DNA of 64,000 nucleotides, taken from Prostheceraeus crozeri (taxonomy: Eukaryota; Platyhelminthes; Polycladida; Euryleptidae). Below the pieces are notes generated by a model that worked only from the letters and a program-made list of their open reading frames with translations, was not told where the DNA came from and ran no database searches. Shown piece after piece: positions 46,268 to 53,931 of the stretch. The stretch's first letter is position 1, and the number at the start of each line of letters is the position of its first letter. The DNA lies in contig CAJQUW010012480.1 in assembly GCA_907163375.1 (NCBI GenBank), positions 1 through 64,000 of the forward strand, in the 5' to 3' direction. A program made the position numbers and the translations under genes.

Positions 46268-46837
46268 ATGTGTAATTTCCGTTTTAGGCTTCTATCATTC
46301 ATTTTTATGGATTGTGAGGGTGAACCTGTACAGGAGCTCAGTGCTATTGCTATGAACAATTGGACATATCAGATTGTTAGTGTCTATCATCAACATGCCA
46401 ACTGCGATCCCAATGTTGATCAATGGGCGAGAAAACACATTCATGGACTTAATCTGAAATATTTGCAAGACTATGGCTTTTCTTGTAAGAGTGCTCTTCT
46501 TATTGACTTTAAACGATGGTTAGCTGCTTTCAATGTTATACGCATCTTTTGTAATAATCCTGGTAAGGAGAGGAAAGTATTTCCCAATCTAATCATTGAT
46601 GACATTTTGCTCCCACCTTGGGATAGTAGAGTGAATCAACACTACCATGAAGTCACGAAACGTTTTAAGGATTTGTGTGTTCCTATTTTGTCTGTTCGTT
46701 GTAGTAGCTACGTTCATAACCAATGCTTCTTTCCTCCTTACCTCAACACTGCCAAAGTCCTGTATGGTCATCATTGCTCGCTGTATGATAGTTACCAGCT
46801 GTATCTATTTTATCTGTTTCAAACCATTGATTTATAA
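46268..46837 (+). CDS. Polinton protein with DEDD-exonuclease-like features
   Basis: Up to 189 residues; the start may be ATG 46307 instead. A TTTTAG acceptor-like site lies at about 46287. The start FIFMDCEGEPVQELSAIAMN has the D.E of an exonuclease I motif. HIHGLN, LIDFKRWLAAFNV, ILLPPWDSR and SYVHNQCF follow, at spacings like an RNase-H-fold nuclease. The family assignment rests on the D.E box and general layout, so it is tentative. It would process nucleic acid ends if active. Confidence 0.5.
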   Translation: MCNFRFRLLSFIFMDCEGEPVQELSAIAMNNWTYQIVSVYHQHANCDPNVDQWARKHIHGLNLKYLQDYGFSCKSALLIDFKRWLAAFNVIRIFCNNPGKERKVFPNLIIDDILLPPWDSRVNQHYHEVTKRFKDLCVPILSVRCSSYVHNQCFFPPYLNTAKVLYGHHCSLYDSYQLYLFYLFQTIDL

Positions 46838-46921
46838 TGCATGCTTGTTACCGTTATTCAATAAATGTTACTATGAGAAGAGTTGTTTTCATGCAATGGA
46901 TGGGTTAGATAAAGGGCGATC

Positions 46922-47380
46922 ATGTCTTTCTCAAACGACTGCGGAACATTACATTGTCATAGGCAAAGTTTAAAAGGAGCTGTTCAAGATTATGTGATAA
47001 ATTTTCATAAAGATGAGACCGACATCGAAGCAGTGGTCGATGATGCTAGCACTCTATTTCTAGAGTTAATGAATACATTCTCTGATAGCATTGTCATGGC
47101 GCGATTAGTTGCGAAAATTAAGTGTAGTAATTTTGGAAAGGAAGAGGTGGAAAGTCGCTCTTTCCATTTTGCTTCTTATTCAATGGAAGTGGTAGATCAC
47201 CCCGAAGAATTTTTTAAAAGACATGTGATAAAAATTGCTGAACGTCTTAACGCATTTAACCTTATCTTAGTTCACTTTATCTTAGTTTCCTTTTTTACTC
47301 CATGTTTTCTAGTTTGTTCGTTTGAATTTACTGTATTTAGATTAGTCACATGCATGTCACATGTCGTGAATACAATATAA
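46922..47380 (+). CDS. Stand-alone relative of the PolB N-terminal module
   Basis: 152 residues. Residues 48-113 (LELMNTFSDSIVMARLVAKI; FHFASYSMEVVDHPEEFFKR; IAERLNAFN) match the polymerase gene N-terminal region at 61849-62040 (LFNNLDNFRMKALIYLKLKY; FHVPSSSATEVVDCESWLNF; SNVDKFN). The tail after residue 113 is hydrophobic and may not belong to the ancestral module. Function unknown; perhaps a partner or competitor of the polymerase. 84 bp after the exonuclease-like gene. Confidence 0.6.
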   Translation: MSFSNDCGTLHCHRQSLKGAVQDYVINFHKDETDIEAVVDDASTLFLELMNTFSDSIVMARLVAKIKCSNFGKEEVESRSFHFASYSMEVVDHPEEFFKRHVIKIAERLNAFNLILVHFILVSFFTPCFLVCSFEFTVFRLVTCMSHVVNTI

Positions 47381-47466
47381 ATTGAAATTAACCATCATGG
47401 CAGCAGTCTAGTGATTGAAGCGATTTCAGATATTCACATTCAACTTTCTATAAAGAAAAATTGAAA

Positions 47467-47790
47467 ATGCAGTGGTACTTGATTGTAGCACAACTGGTTT
47501 TCGAGCTATGTCTGCTCACTCTCGAAGTATATTCCTTCTGTACATGCGTCTATTATTTAGAAAAGGCTAGCAAATTCATATCTTCAAAAAGACTTGCTAT
47601 AGACATCAGTAACGGTGAAACTATGTGTTGCGATGTATGTAAGCGAAAGGATGGAAATGAAAAGCGCATCTTGAAGAGATGTAAGCATGCTTTTTGTCAA
47701 CGCTGTTTCATACGTAATTGCATTCAACTTTGCAAATGTAACCACTGTGATATTGCTCATTTCGAGTGTCACTTATGCCGCAATAGTTAG
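47467..47790 (+). CDS. Membrane-anchored RING-like protein of the Polinton
   Basis: From ATG 47467 about 107 residues. The N-terminal 30 are hydrophobic (MQWYLIVAQLVFELCLLTLE...), a signal anchor or membrane segment. Then CCDVCKRKDGNEKRILKRCK, H..C..C, and C.C..C pairs follow, a RING-type cross-brace pattern. RING proteins usually act as E3 ubiquitin ligases; membrane-bound RINGs are a known viral strategy against host factors. That role is inferred here. Confidence 0.55.
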   Translation: MQWYLIVAQLVFELCLLTLEVYSFCTCVYYLEKASKFISSKRLAIDISNGETMCCDVCKRKDGNEKRILKRCKHAFCQRCFIRNCIQLCKCNHCDIAHFECHLCRNS

Positions 47791-47841
47791 TACCTATGCA
47801 AATGTGGTAAAGATAGGTTTTAGCAAAGACTAACACGGAAA

Positions 47842-48207
47842 ATGGCGAAACGTAAAATGACGAAACGTAAAAGTCAAAAGTCTTCAAAGTTTTCTTCAGC
47901 CATTCAAGCTCTCCGACGAATGAAAGCAAATCAGTGATACAATGCTATACGACATGCTAACGATAAATTCATTCGTGAAATTTTTTCTCATGTGAGAAAG
48001 TTGAGGACGAAGAAATTAGCACCAAAACAACGAAAGTTACTTAAGCGATATGCTACGAAATTGCGTTTCATCTCCAATCCTTAAGTCACCCTTCAAAGAA
48101 AGAGGGAAACTCTAACACAAAAGGGTGGTCTCCTTCCAGCGTTACTACCGATGCTAGCTCCTATCGTGGGCAACGTATTGGGTAATATCTTTGTCTCTAG
48201 ACGTTAA
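47842..48207 (+). pseudogene. Small basic Polinton virion-type protein (broken)
   Basis: Begins MAKRKMTKRKSQKSSKFSS at an ATG at 47842. Further on it has FIREIFSHVRKLR, KQRKLLKRYATKLR, and a C-terminal TQKGGLLPALLPMLAPIVGN. This pattern of a basic helix-rich body and a G-G-hydrophobic tail is common to small Polinton proteins encoded just before the ATPase. It looks broken by about two changes. Confidence 0.6.
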
Positions 48208-48238
48208 TTATGCAAATGTTGAATCTCAAAGTATTATA

Positions 48239-48856
48239 ATGGATTTCAGACTTCAATGTGATAAAGTTCTGACTGTATCAGGTCCATCTCATGCAGGTAA
48301 AACTGTTTTCACGCTGAATTTATTGGATAAAAGAAGGGAGTTGCTTAAGGAACCTATCAATCGAGTGATTTGGTGTTATGGCATTTATCAACCGTCGCTG
48401 TTTCAGGAATTGCAAAGTCGCAACTTTATTCGACATGAAGGAATTATTCCAGTGGATAAACTTCAGTCTAATGATGTTGTTGTATTGGATGATTTATTAA
48501 AAGAAAGTAAGAATTCAAAAGATGTTACAGATATGTTCACTCGCGCAGCACATCATAAAAGGTGCTTTATCATCTATATCACACAAAATTTGTTTCCTGG
48601 TGGAAAAGAAGCTCGTACACGAAACCTGAATACACACTATTATGCTATTTTCAAGAATCCGCGAGATAAAAGTCAATTTGAAATTTTAGCGCGACAAGTT
48701 GCACCCAGAGGATCAAAAGCCTTAATTGAAATTTTTCGAGCAGCTACTGAAAAACCACACGGTTACTTATTCATTGACTTTACGCAAGAGTGTCCGGAAG
48801 AATTTAGATTTCGAAGTGATATTTTGAAAACTCCCATGACAGTATGCGACACGTAG
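48239..48856 (+). CDS. Polinton genome-packaging ATPase (FtsK/HerA-type)
   Basis: From ATG 48239, about 205 residues. The Walker A is VSGPSHAGKTVF near residue 13-24 and the Walker B is NDVVVLDDLLKES near residue 90. A sensor-like FIIYITQNLFPGGKEARTRN follows. These are hallmarks of the A32-like packaging ATPases of Polintons and large DNA viruses, which pump genome into a capsid. The length suits Polinton copies. It lies between the small basic protein and the integrase region. Confidence 0.9.
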   Translation: MDFRLQCDKVLTVSGPSHAGKTVFTLNLLDKRRELLKEPINRVIWCYGIYQPSLFQELQSRNFIRHEGIIPVDKLQSNDVVVLDDLLKESKNSKDVTDMFTRAAHHKRCFIIYITQNLFPGGKEARTRNLNTHYYAIFKNPRDKSQFEILARQVAPRGSKALIEIFRAATEKPHGYLFIDFTQECPEEFRFRSDILKTPMTVCDT

Positions 48857-49169
48857 AAAGCGCCGTCAGGGCTACGTTCCACCTGGTTGGCCATACTTTC
48901 TTAAACTATTGAAAAAGCATAATGTACCAAAATTTGCTTTGAATAATGAGACATTGAAAGAACTTGATTCAACAGTGGCTACTGCTCCAATGCTTCAGGC
49001 GATGAAAATGCCAACAAATTGGTTTAAGACGTTACCTGCTACATCCCCTCCCACACTCACTGAGCAAACAAGAGGAAGAACTCGACGTAGATCTACACCA
49101 CCACTAAAACTAGTAAAAGGAAAACGTAAAACAGCTCCTCCCAAGAAATACATGTTCTCAGACTATTAA
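48841..49169 (+). CDS. Short basic Polinton frame after the ATPase
   Basis: The open frame contains KRRQGYVPPGWPYFLKLLKK, then an S/T/P-rich stretch and a basic RTRRRSTPP...KGKRKTAPPKK end, finishing MFSDY. No ATG lies near the front; the first in-frame one is 48990, so an upstream splice or non-ATG start may be used. Overlaps the ATPase end. A short basic tail protein may be virion or DNA-binding; not recognised. Confidence 0.4.
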
Positions 49170-49170
49170 T

Positions 49171-49386
49171 ATGAAGCAGATGTGTTGCTTGCCATGTAAT
49201 GAGCCGCCAGAGGTGAGTGTCGTTGTCACTTGCACTTGCTGCGCCAGCTCTCACAATGAAACTCCTAAGCAATGTGAACACGATCGCAAAACCGCTAAAG
49301 CTAAATGCTGCACTTGTTGTAAATGTAGAAAGGCAAGAAAGCAAAAAGATGAGAAGGAGGAAAAAGAGTCAGTCGTCATCGACTGA
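49171..49386 (+). CDS. Cys-rich frame overlapping the integrase start
   Basis: 71 residues from an ATG one base after the previous stop. It has CCLPC, CTCC, CEHDRKTAKAKCCTCCKC and a charged tail. About a dozen Cys make a zinc- or disulfide-rich protein plausible. It overlaps the integrase frame in another register. The integrase similarity starts only after about 49384, so this frame may be the real use of the upstream bases. Confidence 0.4.
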   Translation: MKQMCCLPCNEPPEVSVVVTCTCCASSHNETPKQCEHDRKTAKAKCCTCCKCRKARKQKDEKEEKESVVID

Positions 49387-50425
49387 GCGTTTGAAGTCAA
49401 TCTATTATGATGTAAAACATCCGGCAGGATTTGCATCGATCAAGAAATTATCAAAAGCGAGTAGTCTTCCACAATCACAAGTGAAACGATGGTTAAAGGG
49501 TCAGGCTACCTATACACTCCACAAACAAGCGAAAAAGAAGTACCGCACCCGCCATTATATTGTTCATGACATCGATGAACAGTGGCAAGCAGATTTGTGT
49601 GATGTTGCCTCCATTTCAAAACATAACTCGGGCAATAATTTTATTTTAACCGTCATTGATATTTTCTCGCGTTATGCGTGGGCTCAACCTTTAAAAACTA
49701 AAGAAGGGAAAGGAGTAGCAAAAGCATTCCAAAAATTTTTTCGAGAAGGTCGCATTCCAAAAAGAATTCAGAGTGATCAAGGAAAAGAGTTTGAAAATCA
49801 GCATGTGACAAGATTATTTGAGAGGCATGACATTGGGTTGTTTAGTGTAAAGAGTGCCTATAAAGCTGCACTCGTTGAACGTTTTAATCGCACATTAAAA
49901 AATCGCTTGTGGCGACATTTTACTGCCAACTTGACACAAAATTGGACAAAGGTTCTACAGGATACACTCCATGCCTACAATCACTCTATCCATCGTTCTA
50001 TTGGACTCAGACCAGTAGATGTAAATGCTGACAATGTAGATAAAGTGCGCGAATCATTCCAACGTAAACGCACTCATGTGAAAATTGGTGATAAAGTTCG
50101 TATCTCAAAAGTGAAGAGTGTTTTTGCTAAAGGGTACCTTCCGAATTGGACAGAGGAGGTATTTACAGTATCAAGGATTGATCAAAAAGACTCTCCCACC
50201 ACCTACAAGTTGAAAGATTACGATAATGAAGAAATTGAGGGTAGCTTTTACCGCGATGAGATTGAGGTAGTCACTGAAAGTGAAACATATTTGGTAGAGA
50301 AAATCATTCGATGTAAAAAGCGACAAAGTGAAGAATGGTGTCTTGTTAAATGGACTGATTATCCTTCAAGTATGAACTCTTGGATGCGTCGTGCCGACAT
50401 CTTTCATCTAAGTGATCGACAGTGA
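49349..50425 (+). CDS. Polinton integrase (retroviral type, with chromodomain)
   Basis: About 358 residues from ATG 49349; the frame is open further up to 49217. The start KSIYYDVKHPAGFASIKKLS precedes the catalytic core. Asp is in QWQADLCDV, the second Asp in IQSDQGKEFEN, and Glu in KAALVERFNRTLKNRLWRH, giving a DDE triad. The C-terminal part has an SH3-like TEEVFTVSRI region and a chromodomain YLVEKIIRCKK...WCLVKWTDY...SW. It joins the transposon ends to host DNA. Not part of an LTR element: no gag or RT is nearby. Confidence 0.95.
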   Translation: MRRRKKSQSSSTERLKSIYYDVKHPAGFASIKKLSKASSLPQSQVKRWLKGQATYTLHKQAKKKYRTRHYIVHDIDEQWQADLCDVASISKHNSGNNFILTVIDIFSRYAWAQPLKTKEGKGVAKAFQKFFREGRIPKRIQSDQGKEFENQHVTRLFERHDIGLFSVKSAYKAALVERFNRTLKNRLWRHFTANLTQNWTKVLQDTLHAYNHSIHRSIGLRPVDVNADNVDKVRESFQRKRTHVKIGDKVRISKVKSVFAKGYLPNWTEEVFTVSRIDQKDSPTTYKLKDYDNEEIEGSFYRDEIEVVTESETYLVEKIIRCKKRQSEEWCLVKWTDYPSSMNSWMRRADIFHLSDRQ

Positions 50426-50466
50426 TTCATGCAAAGTTGTAACTAACAATGTTTAGGGTTTGAGCT

Positions 50467-50922
50467 ATGAATCCAACTGCCTCATTTTATTCACGACCCT
50501 CCTATGTAAGTAGTGGAGGACAAATTTACAGCGGCGCTCGCCGCCAACGTGGAGGTAGCATACTTGGTGCACTGAAATCTGTTGTAGCACCTCTAATATC
50601 CAATGTCGGTAGATCTTTAAAACGAAATGTTTTAAGTAATGCCGTTGGCTTTGCTGGTGATGTTGCTAGTGATATTTCCAGAGGTCGAAGTTTTAAGAGC
50701 AGTTTGTTGAATTGTGGGAAGGAACGCGGTTTAAAAACATTGAAGCAGACCTTTGCTGGTGTTACTCAAGGAAAAAAATCGCCTAAACGAATGAATAAAG
50801 GAAGAAGGAAACATCGCGGAGCTGGTAAGGTGCGATCTTCAGTCAAAAGGCATTCACGCAAACGTCGCAGAGGCTCTAATCATTCATCAGGCGCTAAACG
50901 ACGACGCTGCCATAACTTCTAA
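50467..50922 (+). CDS. Basic Polinton minor virion protein (pVI/PX-like)
   Basis: 151 residues. It has a Gly/Arg-rich GGQIYSGARRQRGGSILGAL, an amphipathic VGRSLKRNVLSNAVGFAGDV stretch, and a strongly basic Arg/Lys/Ser C-terminus (KRHSRKRRRGSNHSSGAKRR). This arrangement resembles small structural proteins that Polintons share with adenovirus-like minor cores. It lies 2 bp before the capsid ORF. Exact homology is not certain. Confidence 0.65.
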   Translation: MNPTASFYSRPSYVSSGGQIYSGARRQRGGSILGALKSVVAPLISNVGRSLKRNVLSNAVGFAGDVASDISRGRSFKSSLLNCGKERGLKTLKQTFAGVTQGKKSPKRMNKGRRKHRGAGKVRSSVKRHSRKRRRGSNHSSGAKRRRCHNF

Positions 50923-50924
50923 TC

Positions 50925-52163
50925 ATGGAGTGTAAAACTTCCGGTTTTTGTTTGTTCGATCAACAAGCCATACAGACAGATATTCTTAGTTCAAGTATTG
51001 TAGATTATCATCCTCGAACAGCTGAGAATGCTGGCCCCATTGAATTTGTTATTCCTGGTGGTAGTGATGACTACATAGATTTGAGTTATGCGATGCTTGA
51101 TTTGAGGTTTAGAATTCAGCAAGCAGATGGAACTGCTATTGACGATGCACATAAAGTTGGACTGAACAATTTACCATTGACTACATTACTTCGCGATGTT
51201 TCTCTAACGATTGGAGAGCAGCAGGTGGAAGGTGGTCAAAGCGATTATCCCTATAAATCATATTTCACTCATGTATCGCAGTTTCATCCAGCAGCACAAA
51301 AAAGTCATATGGAAGCCATGGGATGGTACAGAGATGAAGCAGGAAAATTTGATGTTGAAACAAACAGTGGCTTTGTAAAGCGATCTGCTATGATTAAAGA
51401 TAGTAGAGTATGTCAGCTATATGGTCCGCTGAATTTAGACTTCTTTAGACAGTCAAAGTTTTTACTCTGTAATACCAGCATGCGACTCAAGCTGACATTG
51501 AATAAGCCTGAATTTGCGCTGAATGCATTTGCTAAAGTTGACAATTTTAGAATTCATGTGGAAGATATTGCACTTTACATTCGTCGAGTAGTACCGAATC
51601 CAAGTGTCATTAGAGGGCATGCTGAAGGTCTTAACCGCCAAAATGCCATTTACCCCATTCAAAAGAGTTTCATTAAAGATGGCCTCTTTCCATCGGAAGC
51701 ACCGAAGCTCCTCATGGTGGCAATGGTTGAAAATGATGCATTTAATGGTAATATAAAGAAGAATCCTTTCAATTTTAAACACAATCAGTTAAGTGAAATT
51801 GCTTTACGTGTAAATGGTGTGAGTCATCCTGGTCCACCCTACAAACCAGATTTTGCTTCGGATCAATTTATGCGCAGTTATGTTGATTTTATGGATGTCT
51901 TTGGCTTTTACAATACGGATGACACCAACGGACTGACTATGAAAGAGTTTAAGAGTGGATATACTATTTATGCATTTGATTTGACTGCTGACAGCGATAT
52001 TAGTGCGCCCTATCGTCAAGCGAACGTGCCTCATAATATTCGTTTGGATTTGACGTTCAAAAGAACACTACCTGAGACGATCAATGTATTAATTTCTGCA
52101 GTCTTCGATTCAAATATTGAAATTACAAAGTATCGTGACGTGATTCTTCAGTATAATCGTTAA
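50925..52163 (+). CDS. Polinton capsid-type protein
   Basis: 412 residues. Early region: EFVIPGGSDDYIDLSYAMLD then LRFRIQQADG, and LNNLPLTTLLRDVSLTIGEQ followed by QVEGGQSDYPYKSYFTH. The later half has beta-rich stretches and SAPYRQANVPHNIRLDLTFK. The N-terminal pattern is that of the Polinton capsid-type family often labelled F54H12.2-like. Length and order (after the basic protein, before the protease) support a double jelly-roll capsid protein. Major versus minor capsid role is inferred. Confidence 0.8.
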   Translation: MECKTSGFCLFDQQAIQTDILSSSIVDYHPRTAENAGPIEFVIPGGSDDYIDLSYAMLDLRFRIQQADGTAIDDAHKVGLNNLPLTTLLRDVSLTIGEQQVEGGQSDYPYKSYFTHVSQFHPAAQKSHMEAMGWYRDEAGKFDVETNSGFVKRSAMIKDSRVCQLYGPLNLDFFRQSKFLLCNTSMRLKLTLNKPEFALNAFAKVDNFRIHVEDIALYIRRVVPNPSVIRGHAEGLNRQNAIYPIQKSFIKDGLFPSEAPKLLMVAMVENDAFNGNIKKNPFNFKHNQLSEIALRVNGVSHPGPPYKPDFASDQFMRSYVDFMDVFGFYNTDDTNGLTMKEFKSGYTIYAFDLTADSDISAPYRQANVPHNIRLDLTFKRTLPETINVLISAVFDSNIEITKYRDVILQYNR

Positions 52164-52450
52164 TGAGTTGGTTGACTGCTGACGATATTAAGACTAAAGT
52201 GCAGCGTAATGCAGACGCAGCGACGTTGAAAGCTTTCGATAATGTCTATTCGCTCGATACCTTACCACCTGCAGTAAATCACTATCCCATCTTTATTGTG
52301 CTAAACACTCATTCGCAGAATTTAGGCGGTGAGCATTGGAAAGCGATCTTTATTGGAGAAGACCAACGTGGTGAACTATTTGACTCTCTTGCTCAACCTC
52401 CAAATATACCAACACAGCAGTGGTCGAGAAAACATACGCGTCAATATTAG
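52163..52450 (+). pseudogene. Adenain-type Polinton protease (fragment)
   Basis: It starts MSWLTADDIKTKVQRNADAA, then YPIFIVLNTHSQNLGGEHWK with the catalytic His in GEHW, and RGELFDSLA. This is the adenovirus-type Cys protease of Polintons, which matures virion proteins. It is shorter than usual and looks broken. Its ATG overlaps the capsid stop as TAATG (52160-52164). Confidence 0.8.
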
Positions 52451-52866
52451 CGAAATGAACGCATACTACAACATCCACTTTCATCAACGTGTGGTGCTTT
52501 TGTACTGTACTTCATCTTAAAACGTTTACATGTATCTCGATTTGTATCTGTTATTCAAAACTTTTCATGTAATCCATCCTCTAATGAAAAAATGATTTGT
52601 AAGTTCTATCATGATTTGAAATATAAACATCATGTTGGAAAAATTGTTTTTTATTTTACAATCCGCTGGGTACGTACATACTCGATGAGATAGTCTAGGA
52701 TCACATTTGCTTGTACATGAGATTTTAGTCCAGTAATTATCACTTTACTATTATGAAAGATTGCAACATGCACAGGTAACCAACAACTAATGAGAGCTGC
52801 AGGAAAAGTTCGGGTTCATAACAGAAATTGTAACTGCTGGTACGAATCTTCAAAAATGATACACTT
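52451..52866. other. 3' gap between convergent Polinton genes
   Basis: It contains further residues of the protease end and AT-rich sequence. The minus-strand gene stops at 52867, so the two transcripts converge here. No separate gene is seen. Confidence 0.5.
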
Positions 52867-53517
52867 TCACTCAATTGAGTAGAGATCACCATATTGTCCA
52901 CAGCCAGATTCGACATCACACACCTCTCCCTCTTCCATATCTGACGTAGTAGTCTCTGTAGCTCTAAGCGCATTGACTGCGCCGATGAATGAGAAAGGGC
53001 GCCGAGAATCTGTACAGTCCCATTTGGGAAGAGTTGAAGATTCCGTGAATTGTTCATCTTCACCACTAACATTTGAGGACGGCCCGGGTAATACTTGCTG
53101 TTTGGAAGGTGTTGGTGTAATGTTGTGAGATAGATTTTGGTGTAGAGTCTGAAGCGACGGAGAATGTTGACGATGGTGTAGCGATGGCGCTTCATGATGA
53201 AAGAATGAGTAAATTGAGCGATGTACCTTCCTTTTATACTTTTCCCAACTACCTTGATGAAATGTGAAGTTAGTATGGAGTTGGGAATGATAGAGTTGAG
53301 TTCGCCGTTTGTTGACGCGCAACCAGATGCGATTTCCAATACGTGAATGTCTTTTCATATAGAAGTATTTCAAATCCTTCATGATATGATGTAGAGATTG
53401 AAAATGACGATAAGATAAAGCAAACTCTCTTCTCACATTTCCAGTTGAATCTTTGAAATAGACGTTTCGATCATGATCCGTTTCAATACGTTGTAGGGAA
53501 TCTAATTTCCAACTCAT
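52867..53517 (-). CDS. Polinton protein, tandem PC4-like domains, copy 1
   Basis: 216 residues from ATG 53517 (ACCATGAG context). Residues 1-45 (LDSLQRIETDHDRNVYFKDS, then RREFALSYRHFQSLHHIMKD) follow the PC4 pattern of three strands then a helix. Residues 60-100 (RIGNRIWLRVNKRRTQLYHS, then FTFHQGSWEKYKRKVHRSIY) repeat that pattern. The tail is P/S/Q-rich then acidic (DMEEGEVCDVE). PC4 binds ssDNA as a dimer of such units. A two-unit chain would be a built-in dimer. Fold assignment is inferred from pattern only. Confidence 0.55.
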   Translation of the reverse strand: MSWKLDSLQRIETDHDRNVYFKDSTGNVRREFALSYRHFQSLHHIMKDLKYFYMKRHSRIGNRIWLRVNKRRTQLYHSQLHTNFTFHQGSWEKYKRKVHRSIYSFFHHEAPSLHHRQHSPSLQTLHQNLSHNITPTPSKQQVLPGPSSNVSGEDEQFTESSTLPKWDCTDSRRPFSFIGAVNALRATETTTSDMEEGEVCDVESGCGQYGDLYSIE

Positions 53518-53539
53518 GGTGCGTGGTAGTCATGTCTGA

Positions 53540-53896
53540 TTAAGATTTGCATAGTAGGGCGATGAACGCACGACGAATAAATGTCATGATGGAGCGATGT
53601 ATGTATCTTCTATACTTCTCCCAATTGTATTTGCGAAATGAGAAACAGTTTGCGGAATGAGAATGGCAGATTTGAATTTCATTTCTGTAATGTTGAAGCC
53701 AAACTTGATCACCCAAGGAGATGAATCTTAATGTTTCAAAATATTCCAAATCCCTCATGATATCATTGAGGTTGACAAATTGTCGCCATGTTAATGTAAT
53801 ACCTCTTGATGTATGACCATGAGAATTTTTGAAATGTACGTTTCCATTACGATCAACTCTGATATATTGTAGAGAGTCCAAAATCCAAGTCTTCAT
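53540..53896 (-). CDS. Polinton protein, tandem PC4-like domains, copy 2
   Basis: 118 residues from ATG 53896. It aligns with copy 1 throughout: LDSLQYIRVDRNGNVHFKNS, RGITLTWRQFVNLNDIMRDL, LGDQVWLQHYRNEIQICHSH and FSFRKYNWEKYRRYIHRSI. RGITLTWRQFVNL resembles the KGISL...QW..L segment of PC4. It lies 22 bp upstream of copy 1 in tandem on the minus strand and 35 bp from the divergent gene at 53932. Lacks the acidic tail of copy 1. Confidence 0.55.
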   Translation of the reverse strand: MKTWILDSLQYIRVDRNGNVHFKNSHGHTSRGITLTWRQFVNLNDIMRDLEYFETLRFISLGDQVWLQHYRNEIQICHSHSANCFSFRKYNWEKYRRYIHRSIMTFIRRAFIALLCKS

Positions 53897-53931
53897 GATG
53901 TTATGCAAAGCCGCAGATCAGCAATATCAAA

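Noticed and set aside
49217-50425. LTR retrotransposon integrase
   Set aside because: No gag, protease-RT or LTRs nearby; neighbours are Polinton ATPase and capsid genes.
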